From Halisarca cf. caerulea (Eukaryota; Porifera; Demospongiae; Chondrillida; Halisarcidae): a stretch of 64,000 nt of DNA. The DNA lies in contig CAUJGJ010000185.1 in NCBI GenBank assembly GCA_963170055.1, positions 2,944,275 to 3,008,274 of the forward strand, in the 5' to 3' direction. Numbering within the stretch: position 1 is the stretch's first letter; each line of letters begins with the position of its first letter. Positions 13,430 through 24,900 of the stretch are shown piece by piece. The translations under genes were made by a program, and so were the position numbers. Under the pieces are notes generated by a model. That model made no database searches and was not told the DNA's origin. It saw only the letters and a program-made list of their open reading frames with translations.

Positions 13430-14820
13430 TGTAACATAAAATATATGGAGCTACTATTCAGAACATTGGAGTAATTTTTTACCACACACATCATCGGTTC
13501 CAATTATCTCCATAAACCATGCGAACTTGTTGCCTTTCCCAAGCATAAAATGTTTTCGGTTGTCATGGAGTTTATCAGCATGCAAACACCTATACCATTA
13601 CGCTAACATACCAATGCATGCACCACCAAACTGAACAGACCAATGTAGTACCATACACAGTTCAAGGGCATTATTAATCATGTCAAAGATCAACACCTTG
13701 TAGAGCTATTATAAATTACATTTGCATTTATACTATATGCTTTTGGTAATTACTGTATAATTATTCTGACGATAAAGTCAAAGATGCGCCAACCATAATG
13801 ATATCCATACACAGGTGCAATTATGGGCTTCACCCAGGAAAATCAACAGCCATGTGACACTTAATATTGGCTTAACCATAGATACTATATACTACAGTGT
13901 CTTAACACACTATGCGCATACCTAGAATATACAGTAGAATCTGTTAGTGGACACCTCGCAAACACAGCCACTTTCTTAACTGAACAGGATGTCATGATTC
14001 CAACCAGAGATACTAAAAAACTGTTATTTCAGAATCTATGGTCTGACCAATGCCAATTCCTCACATTGACTTACACCTCTACCAAACAAAAACAAATCAT
14101 ATGCTGGACTAGCCTGGCATTGCTGGTACTTTTGTACACATTTACGACATATATGGCACATGTAAATGGCAGGTATAAGCAATATAGTCTAGTTTTACAA
14201 AACCGGAACAATTATCTGGGACTAATATCAGTCAACGACAAATGGGAAATGTTACTCTGGTTACATGAGACTAGAATGGGTCAACAATGCCAGATCAACG
14301 TACAACTGTGGTACTGTTTATTGCAGTCATATTTATGCATTCATTATAGATGGTGTATTGTACATAGAGAATTGAAAGATGAAAAAGTACTTTAGTGATA
14401 GTACCAGAATAATTTGACATCCATGGAGTGAGGCCATAAGATTCTCAATCATTAATAAAAAGAAAGAGATAAAAGCAAAACATTAATTCCCCATTGCTTT
14501 TAATGTACAGCACTCGGTACAGCATCATTGAGAATATGCAACTTGCCCCACCGATCTAGACCGGTCCCATTAAAATAACTCATTCGGCAAACATGCATAT
14601 TGTAATCATGAATATAGGTCTAATTCTTAGTAGATGGCATATCACAATGATTCACTCACCCGTCCTAGTTGACGGTGTAACAAGATCCAGCTTTGACAAT
14701 CCTGACTAAACAACTACCATCCGATACGTGAACACACAAAATTCCATCATGTATCACTGCCCGCATCGACCTTCATGATCAGCTTCCTCAATTCTTGAGT
14801 TTGAGGCTTTGAGCACGTGT

Positions 14821-14926
14821 TAGCTTGTAACGGCGTGGCCAGATCCGGCCAGACCCTTCAGCTACAGAGCGTCCAACCCCCTGCAAACTGGGGCCTCCCC
14901 GGAATTCGGTCTGGCCACGCCAGACT
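14821..14926. mobile_element. MITE with TAG...CTA ends and ccagacc-type inverted repeats
   Basis: The left end (tagcttgtaacggcgtggccagat) pairs imperfectly with the right end (ggtctggccacgccagacta). The termini resemble the elements at 51524-51610 and 37245-37337, so this looks like one family. Confidence 0.6.
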
Positions 14927-17404
14927 AATTCTTGCCACCCAAACAAAAGTCTCCACCACGCCCTTCAACAGCATTGTAAGGTGAGAAGCTTTCGCGAGTT
15001 CCTTGGGAAAAATAACGATGTATATTGAGACGCCAAGTACTGGAAGGTCCTATAAAACTGCCCTAAAGCGTTTTATTTTATCTATGGGCTATTTTATTGC
15101 AGCGTAGTCGTCACGGTGGTTCTTCGAGTACTCAGCATGATCAAATCTGCAGAGGATTCTGAAACTATTTAATAGAATTGTCTTAGCTTATTTCAGACAG
15201 TACATCAATATATTCTATATTGCACTCAGTTTTAGATCTAATTCATGTTTGTGTTCCAGAGTGGGATTTGGAGATGCGGGACGGAAACGCACAATGTGTA
15301 GTCCGGCTATTTGAAGATAATGGCAGTAAATTGCTTCAGTAGGAGCTTGTGGATGTTGAAATTCATGTCTGGTGTAACGGTTAATTTTTGGGGAGGACAA
15401 TGGTAGATCTGTAGCTATTACTAGTACCAGAAGTGCATATGCGCTCCTGCTAGTACCCTGTTCACATATCGGAGCCTAGTAAGTTTCATTTGGTGATTTG
15501 CAGGTAGGCCTACTACTGCTGGAATACAGTGGAGCAAACATACAACAAGCACAGTTGAAAAATTCCTGGCAAATCTTATACAATGTTAGCAAGAACTTGA
15601 AATGTGATTTGACAAATTGCAATGAGTGGAACACATAGATATTAATTCAGACCAGATCGAAGAAATGTGAAGAAGGGCCATTTAGGTTTTGCAGCATATA
15701 GACTAATATTTAGCTTAATGTGCATTCAGAGTGTTCAAGGAATAAAGTGGATGATTAGATTGAAAACCTATGACTGGTAGGTAAATTTGGGGGAGCCTGG
15801 CTCCAAGGAACAAGGAGATGAAACAATTGATGAGATAGTGCATGGCCAGTGTAAAGGTGTGTGGTGAGATTAGTGCTGTTAGATTTAGGACAAATGAACA
15901 AACTAAGGATGTGGGAACTCTTTTTCAGCAAAATAGCAAAATTCCTCCAATAGGGAGAACGATTTATAGTGTGTTTCTTAGTCCGGTTGATGGAAGAATG
16001 TATAAATTGGATAAACAGCCATCTCAATTAACTCAACACAATCTATAGCTTGGTCGCATTCAGACATACTTTTTCATTCATGCATTGACATTCATTGTTA
16101 ACTTTACAGTCACCATTCAGAGTGATTGTGGGTCTAAACTTTGGTGCAGTCAAAAGCCATAAAGTGGTGGGAAGACAGTGGCATTTTGTATGACTGTATA
16201 ATGAGAACTCAGAAGATGTAAAGTATCCTTAACTTTAGTCTATAAGATTTAATTTTGGTATACTTCCAGACTGTGAGCAATATATATACTTGTACATAGT
16301 ACATATGGAGGTACATTTATGTACTACTTGTTATAAATATCCAACTATGTAACAGTTTTGCATGACATTGTGTGCATTTGCAGATTTTGATGTACAATTT
16401 GAGACCTCCTTAGCAAATTATTGTTTTCTTCCAGTCGAAATGAATATATATAGTAACAATTTATCTGATCCTTCATTTTAAAGCAAGTACATATATATTG
16501 TATGAATTAATTGATGAATTTATAATATGTGATATATACAAATTTAATGCTATGTCAATTTTAAGTTGTTTATAGTTACTGTAGCCGAAGTGTAATTGTC
16601 CTTTGAACTATTATATAGTTTCTATTTTCTCACTGTTCTGTATGACAGTGTATGTTTCATTACTAGGCCAAAGGTTCTTCTCTTTTCTGTATCTGGTTGA
16701 TGATCATTCTATATTCTACCCCGTATATTAAATGTAATTCAAGTTCAGCTTGAATGAGGTTAATGTCGTAAGCGATAGCTCGCACATGACAATAAAGCAT
16801 AGTTTGTAACTTTAGCAGAAACTGGGGCCTGCCAATCCATTGTGTGACGTGACAACTGAGCATGCGCAGTTACCCGCCACGTGTGAATCCACTCTGGCAA
16901 GGGCGAGAAGTGCTCCACAGTGTAGATATTTTTTTACTATTATTTTTTACCCACTCTGTGAGTGGGCCGGGCTCCATTGGGCCTGCCCCCAGGTGTGACC
17001 TTACAAATAGGACCAGGGCAATATATATCCCTACATCAGGCTGTAGTAACACTAGGGAAATTACCTACCCAAGCCATCAGCTCATGCAAAGGGCAACGGC
17101 CTTAGGTCAACATCTATATAGGTCAAAGTCCACATGCTGGTCACGTGTGCTTGGGGGCGGGTTCCTTTGAATAGTTTGATGCTACCTCCCACGCAGTATC
17201 GAAGGATAATATGCATTCAATTACTAGGAGCATCATACACTGACCCTAGTCCAACCAGCTGAGCCCAACTACGAAGTGCCAAGTGGCAGAAAGGGAAAGG
17301 TGGTTCATAATCGGGTCCAGCAGGCTGGACTAACCCCCCCCCCCCCCCATAAAGTTTACACGTTCCACCACCACTGGTACATATAAGTAGGGTAGCAAGA
17401 GAAA

Positions 17405-17461
17405 ATCACCTCAAAACTTGGCATTTTTGTAGGTGAATTGAAGGCTGCACAGTGAACCGTC
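17405..17461 (+). promoter_or_regulatory. Conserved leader just upstream of the EMI-EGF receptor start codon
   Basis: About 50 bases before the ATG (tcaaaacttggcatttttgt, aggtgaattgaaggctgcac) recur before the paralogue's ATG at 54847 with few changes. This is the shared 5' leader or core promoter of the duplicated genes. No TATA box is obvious. Confidence 0.55.
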
Positions 17462-18925
17462 ATGGCAATGACCACATTCCTGGTCTTGCTCTATTTTCTC
17501 TCTGTTCTGAGTGAAGGAGACTCTGCTTGCAGTTGTCCCAATAATGGATGCATACAGGACGAATCTAATGGGTGAGTTCACATCATGCTCTATTGTATTA
17601 TGCTGTTCTTATGGGTAACTGCAATGCCATCTGCGTGCTAAATCTACAGTACCAATAAATCAGTTGAAGCTAAGTATGTTAATTAATTGCTGACTACACT
17701 AACCTCATAGACATTTCAGGGAAATGTCTGTGAGAATGCATATTTACTGCAGTGTGCAGAGTACATTTAGGCTATAGCATACATAAGTAGTTCTCATTTC
17801 ACTTGATATTATACAGTAGGAGTACCTCTGATACCACCTGGTATTTTGTGACTTGAAACGTATGTTTGAAAATTTAAACTCTTGTATATATGCTTAATAT
17901 AAGATTCACAGTTTTTATTGTACATATTTGCTTAGACGATGCTATGATACGGTGACGTACAGCTATTATGCCACAGAAAGCTATAGATATTATACATCCT
18001 GTGGCTTGTTTGGATGGAGTAGATGCAGTCGTACAGGGTGAGTTGTGATTATACATCTGATGTTTTCTCTTGTGCTTCAAAATAAAATAAATGTGCAAAA
18101 CATTGCTGCAAGAGTTTCAATTACATACCTTCTCCCATGCTTAACAGCTATCGGTCTGCTATCAGATATGGCTCAAGATGTGACCAGTACTGTTGTGATG
18201 GCTACAGCCCTTGTGGGTCATTCTGCTGTGGTGAGTGTTGCATCAACTGCTCTTACCATTACTAAGTAGTTGGATCTTTGGTGAGTATGTAATTTAGCAA
18301 ATTATTCACCAAAATTATGACTTCTATTAAAGGTTAAATCTGAGTAAAGGCTTGTACGTAATGAGGGTTTAATGCCATGTTGATAGCCAAACTGTTACTC
18401 TACTGCTTTTTCTCTACGTAAATGAAATGGCAGTTGAAGGATGATCTAGGTACTTAGTATACCATAGATGCAGCAGTTATAATTAAGTATTGTAGTTGAA
18501 TTGTGACATTCTACGGTATATATTTTACCTGTTACAAATTTGTTAAATTAAACCCCTTGCTAATGTTTCCCGTTTAACTATATAGTACAAGTATGTATGC
18601 GTACTTGTTGATTTTCTTAATATTCTACTAGATCTATATTGTACGTATATCAATATTAGTGTCATTGACTGACTGTTTTGATATACTACCAAGTTTACTT
18701 ATTATTCTCTTTTTAACTATAATTATTATAATATTAGTCTATAGCTATAAGAAGATATAAATAATTGTTTGCAGACTCAGTTTGTGCTTGTTGTATTGCT
18801 TTCTATTCTACAATAGCCATTCAGTTCAATCCACGTGTCTACTTGCACTATATTATATCTTTATCTATATCTATCTATCTATATATCTACATATCTATCT
18901 ATCTATCTATCTATCCATCTATATC

Positions 18926-18973
<48 letters not shown>

Positions 18974-21900
18974 CTGTACTAGATAGATAGATAGATAGAT
19001 TGATTGATTGATAGATAGATAGTTAGACAGATAGATAAATAGATACGTACTAGATAGATAGATAGATAGATAGATAGATACGTAGATAGATAGATAGATA
19101 TAGATACTATTTTGTATTAAACTTTGTTATTCTATGCATATTTGTCTATTAAGTATTACCTTCCTTTGTAAAGCAAGAGGGGGTCATTATTGTCCCATTT
19201 TATCCTTTTTACCAGCTGTGTGTACTCAGGGATGTGAGAATGGTGTTTGCACTTTGCCTGATGTATGTAGCTGTGATACTGGTTGGGACGGTACTAGCTG
19301 TGATACAGGTTAGTGTATGATCTCCCTCCCTGTGTCTTATACTTTGCTGAATGTTATCATATTATGTGCTCACCTGTACGGAAGTATACATAATATCACT
19401 GGATGTATAAGAAGTCTGCAGTGTTATTGTATATCGTCATGACACAGTGGCGTGGTGGAATCAGAATAAGAATGTTTGTATTTACAAATGTACGTATACA
19501 TGTTACTATTCATAGGCAAACTTCTGCATGTATTATGATTTTCATATATACATATAATGCTGTACATGTACATGTTAATGCAGACTCAAAAAATGCATTT
19601 AGAATCCATATTACTGGTTCATTATTGCACAAGTCAATGTGATATGTTCATATCTCTCCACACTCTTTCAGCCATCTGCAATCCAGCTTGTCAGAATGGT
19701 GGAACATGTTCCTCTCCCAATGAGTGCACCTGTGACACAACTCTTTGGACGGGCGGCACATGTCAACAACGTAATGCTATGTTTTGTGTTTGTCCGGGAG
19801 TCTTGAATGTGTGCAAGTGCATTGGGATTTATTGTTATGTTTACATATAATATTATAGGATGTGGTTTTATACTATTTGTACTGCATATGTATTTGTGCA
19901 TACTCATACAACACTCAATTTAATACAGTATATACCTCACACAGCCGTTTGTACACCTGGGTGTCAGAATGGTGGTACCTGCACATCACCTGGTGTGTGT
20001 GTCTGTGCAGCTGGATGGGATGACGACAGGTGCTCTACAGGTATGAACGTATGCGTATGCATATATATATTACTGTATGCGCTTCAATTTTCGCGGGGTG
20101 TATATTTCGCGAATATTTTGTCTTTTAGCGATTTTCGCATTTTAATATTTGCGTACGGCCATGTTTTGCCATTGCACAAGAGCCCGATCTAAATTTTCAC
20201 GGGTCTAAACTTTCGCGGATGGCTTCCAATCCGCGAATACCGCGAATATTAACCACGCGAAAATTAAAGCGTATATGGTATGTAGTTGTGCATATGCATA
20301 CAGTAGGGATCAAAAAAGTTTGCATCACGATCTGCAATATGTGCATATTACGAATGTATTACCGTGCGTAATAACTCTTTGTAATAACGGAGAATAGTGC
20401 AATACATAACGTAATCTCACATGTGAAATTTTTAATGTACATGCGTAACTCACGTGAGCACAGATGACGTATCGCCTCATGTGTAAAGTGTACTAGAGTT
20501 GTTGTTCAGTAAAAGTTTTTGTTACCTCTGTGGATCGTGACGTACAACCTCACAGACAACAAGCTCCCTCTATACAAAAGCATCTCTTAAAGGAGAATAT
20601 TTTTGCACACAGTTGAATATCTTCAAGTTTATACACATTATATCACTAATGGCAGGGTTGCAGAAAAGCAACTGTACCCATTGAGATCGTGAAAACCAAA
20701 TGCAGGATGTCGAAACAGACAGATGACACAATGACTGCTTTGTTGTTCTTATTAGTATCTGACTGTGTAAGTATTATATATACTGTACGTATCAGTAGTG
20801 GCAAGTAAAACTGGTGTGTTATTTCTTGAATATACGTTTATCATTTTATTTGACCAGTGTCAGAGAATTTGAGAAACATATGAAGTACTCTGATAAAACA
20901 AGATATATTAAGAATAAATAAAGAATAATAATTATGATTATAGTTCACAATAATAATATATAATAATACGACTAGAAAGCTTTTATCATAAGAACAATAC
21001 AAGACAAAAATTGCTATTTAACCTTCTTTCGCAATGACTTGCAGCACTGTCCAACTGCTGCTACACAAGACTTCCACACATCAACAATTTCAGCTTTACT
21101 GCTCCATGAGTCAGGAAGGCGGGTAAACAGAGCATTTCTAATTGTATTTGTTCCATCACTATTAAGGGCTGTTAGGTCCCGAATGCCCTGAACTGTACTA
21201 CATCTCATTGTCTCATCACTGAAAACAGCTTCTCGGGCCATTTTGATGGCTAAATGACTTACCTTATCCTTTGAGAGTAGCTTTAGATATTTTTTTTGGA
21301 TAACTTCAGTAGTACTAATCAACTGTTGAGGCATTGAAAAGTGTGCCCCACCGGAGTATTTGATATTTGCCCTGAAAACTTCTTCTGTGGTGTTGGAATG
21401 GACAGTGACATGTTTATGTCTACATCAATTGATGGCTGAATACATGATGATATTAGGGCTGTTGTCCCATCATACGATAGGTTTCTAACATGTCTAGTCG
21501 TTCCTGCACCTGGTGGTGATCCATCTGCAGCTGAGAGTATTTTTTCAAAAGCTCATAGTAGTGAGCTGATAGAATCTTCAGTTTGCTGTATATGTTGTGT
21601 GTCTTAGTATCAATATCTGATTCAGGAGAATACAAAGAACCAAGAAAGCTAGTGACTAGCTATATTTGACGAACTGTTCAGGCTACTATATGTCATTAAA
21701 GACATATCAGAATCAGGAAGATTCTGGTATGTCTTTAATGGCATTCTCAATGTCTTCAGGAGATAGCGCTTGTGTCAGTTGGATGAGATGTAGCGATTGT
21801 GTCAGTTGAATCAGATGTAGTGATTGTGTGTCGGTTGGATCAGATTTATCGATTGTGTTGGTTCGATCAGATGTAGTGATTGTGTCAGTTGGTTCAGATG

Positions 21901-24900
21901 TAGTGATTGTGTCAGTTAGATCAGATGTAGCGATTGTGTCAGTTGGATCAGATGTAGTGATTGTGTCGGTTAGACCAGATGTAGCGCTTGTGTCGGTTGG
22001 ATCAGATGTAACGATTGTGTGTCGGTTGAATCAGATGTAGTGGTTGTGTGTCGGTTGGATCAGATTTATCGATTGTGTTGGTTCGATCAGATGTAGTGAT
22101 TGTGTCGGTTGGATCAGATGTAGGGATTGTGTCAGTTAGATCAGATGTAGCGATTGTGTCAGTTGGATCAGATGTAGCGATTGTGTTGGTTGGATCAGAT
22201 GTAGCGATTGTGTCGGCTGAATCAGATGTAGTGATTGTGTGTCGATTGGATCAGATGTAGCAGTTGTGTCGGTTGGATCAGATGTAGCAATTGTGTCAGT
22301 TGGATCTGAGGTGGGGATTGGGTCAGCATAATCCTATTTTGAAACTCTGCTGATAGGAAGGATGAGATGCAACAAGTAAAATGTTACCAGTTAATTACTA
22401 TTATTATTATTATTATTATTATGTTACTTCTGCTGCTGCCTTGTGCTGGGATTTCCTCTTCCTCCTCTTCTTCTCGGGCTGGCTTTGTTCTTGTTCTGCA
22501 GCTTTCCTCTGTAAATTAGTTACATCACATAAAGAGCTTACTAAGCTTTTTTGGCTTCCCCACTATTTTTGGTCTGCTGTGCCTTTAGGAAGTCTTCCTG
22601 TGCTGTTCTGACATTACTTAAACTTTCAATTTGCTTTATTACACCTTCAAACAAGCACTTACTGACTTTCACGGACATTTCTAGCCGCAGCTTATTGGGT
22701 TGCAGCAAGATCACGCATCTCCAAGATAAAAACTCTCCCTGCATCTGGCGAAAATACTAAAACTATCTGTTCTCCCAAACAAAACGAAAATGAGGTTAAC
22801 AGCAGGCTAGTTGAACACTACGACTATATTCACTATTCTCCACAAATTCCTTCAACACCTTTTGTAGACTCATGATCAACAATGACTGAAATCTTCCTTG
22901 AAATCAATTGCTTTGCCACTGACACACCTTCATTACACGATAATTTCAAGGTTGCCACTACAGCCGTTTCATGAGCTTTAATTTTGCACTCTACTATATA
23001 TACAACTGATTCCTCTGCAATCTACAATTTTATTGGTCAACGTTTGTTATGTGTATCCACAATACAAATTATGCAACAGCACAAGCAGCACAATATACAG
23101 AGTGATTTGTCCACAATACGCAAGGTGATTACTGCACAATACAATAATATTATGTATTACTACAAAATGTAAACTTTTTTGATCCTTACTATATATGTAT
23201 GTATATGACAGGGCAGTGCGGTCGGTCCGGTTTAGGCCGGACCACTTTTTGGCTTACTTGTATCTTTTATCTAAGTTAGTCTAAATCTTCAGAGATATAG
23301 CTCCTTAACTTTGTAATAATACTCACTGTACACCAAAGACAGCCCATCGACATACACGCCTGCGTATCAATTCCACCATTTTTTACCACGTGTTGTGTGA
23401 TTGCCCTTGAAAATGTCGATTTATAGCTCGATTTTGACTAGGCTAGTTAGGACACCACGGTATGGGAACAACTTCAGCACCAAAGAAGGGCTCTAAGAGC
23501 AATCATAAGTCAGAGGAGCAGGACTCTCTGCATCAGCCAGGATAGTCTTACTAATATTAAAAGCAAGAACTTGGAGCTTGAATTGAAGCTTAAATTATTC
23601 TTCCTTTGAACATACTTGGTTTCCATCATGATCTTGACTTCCTTACAACTGTTTGCTTTCAATTATGATGACTCAAGAGAGATTAAACCATTTGATGATA
23701 TTGCCTTGTGAACATGTATTATCATGAAAATGGTCAATCTCTCTTGAGTCATTGCTGAGTTGCATGCCCAAAGTAGCAAATATTGTTGTAAGCTGAAGCT
23801 CACATAGAGAACAGATGCAGGTTTTTGGCAATTTTTGAGGAAAAACTATAGTATTCTGTTACATTGCATGCATACTGTAAGTATACTCTATACGTTGCAT
23901 GCATGGGTGTTTATAACCGGCCGTGGCTTACTAGGATTGTGGGTGTTGCTTGTTTTCTACGTCATCAATTAGTGACTGTTCTTTACGCATCATTTATCGT
24001 CTTCCAAATGACGTTTGAAATTTCGCCAACTACAAGAATGGGAGGAGATGATGACTTTGGTGACATTTCACCTACGTATAAGTGAAGCGTCACGAATATG
24101 GCTGGATTTCCAAGATTGAAAAATCAATAGTTTTGCCGCGGGTCAAAATTTCTTCTGATCATTGTGCTTTCTGCTTTTGGCGGTCTGGCATATGTCGAAA
24201 TTTTCGAAAATCGCTTGGGGGAAGTTTTATAATCAGGTATTTCTTTACTGCATGCACATTTATCAGCAATTTTTGCTTCTCGAAGGGCAGATAAACAGGT
24301 TTTTGCCTATAACCTTCGTTATGTTGGTTACAACGTGCTTCCCAAGCAAGTTTTGTGTATTTCGCTACTTTGTCCTTCTTTTGATGTTATCTTCATGAAA
24401 ATCCTCGATGATTTTACCCCACGGTGAAGGCAAAGTTCGTAAACAACAGCATAATTTCAGCGTTGTTCTTCTTCCTTTGAGAAAGAATTACCGTTATATT
24501 TATAGCTTCGTAGCAGCTAACACTTTAATCTGATACAGTGAAACTTCTCTAATTCGACACTCAATGGGACCTGAGAATAATGTCGGATTAGGAGGTTGTC
24601 GGATTATGGAGTGCCTCTTACCATACATTAGTATGGTGGATGTACCTCATAAGATGGTCGGATTAGAGAGAATGTTGGATTATAGAGGTGTAGGATTAGA
24701 GAGGTTTCACTGCATGCAGATTTAACTCCCATCTATTCGTATTTAGAACAAAACATCAAGTATATGTACAACTTCTCAGCAAAGGCCATAATGTCATTTT
24801 TCTCCCCAGCGGTTATAAATACCCTCTGTGTGACGTATAGAATATACTTACACCATACATGCAGATTTAAATGTTGACTGTGGCCAGACCACCTTTAAAA

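Larger units (their letters stand above)
13430..17461. other. Intergenic region, no supported gene
   Basis: Four kilobases with only short frames. The longest, of 133 codons at 13994-14395, has no recognisable domain and lies in repeat-like sequence. A MITE is at 14821-14926, a GC-richer segment at about 16860-17170, and a run of C at about 17334-17349. A region at about 14930-15090 (cacgcccttca ... aagctttcgcgag ... ctaaagcgtt) resembles one at about 49390-49640, which suggests a shared dispersed repeat. Confidence 0.5.
20301..23191 (-). mobile_element. 2.9-kb inverted-repeat element carrying a BEN-domain gene
   Basis: The left end starts cagtagggatcaaaaaagtt and the right end, read on the minus strand, starts tagtaaggatcaaaaaagtt. 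Both are flanked by TA, the target used by Tc1/mariner-type elements. Inside are only minus-strand coding segments: an opening segment at about 22990-22805, one at 22744-22541, a 27-base minisatellite, a coiled-coil-like stretch at 21635-21453 and a BEN domain at 21428-21014. No transposase was recognised, so it is probably non-autonomous or uses an unknown enzyme. It lies in intron 6 of the giant receptor, in the opposite orientation. Confidence 0.75.

Noticed and set aside
13994..14395. 133-codon plus-strand frame
   Set aside because: No domain, no splice context, composition like intergenic DNA; no reason to call it a gene.
15842..16048. 68-codon frame starting MASVKVCGEISAVRF
   Set aside because: Short and without homologous domain or neighbouring exons.
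18231..18269. Reading on past 18230 as a Cys-rich end ([12 protein letters not shown]) and stop
   Set aside because: GTGAGT at 18231 is a strong donor, and the phase (1) fits the EGF exon at 19216; the same site is kept in the paralogue.
21775..22315. Possible CRISPR-like array
   Set aside because: The units are adjacent with no unique spacers, and the genome is eukaryotic; this is a minisatellite.
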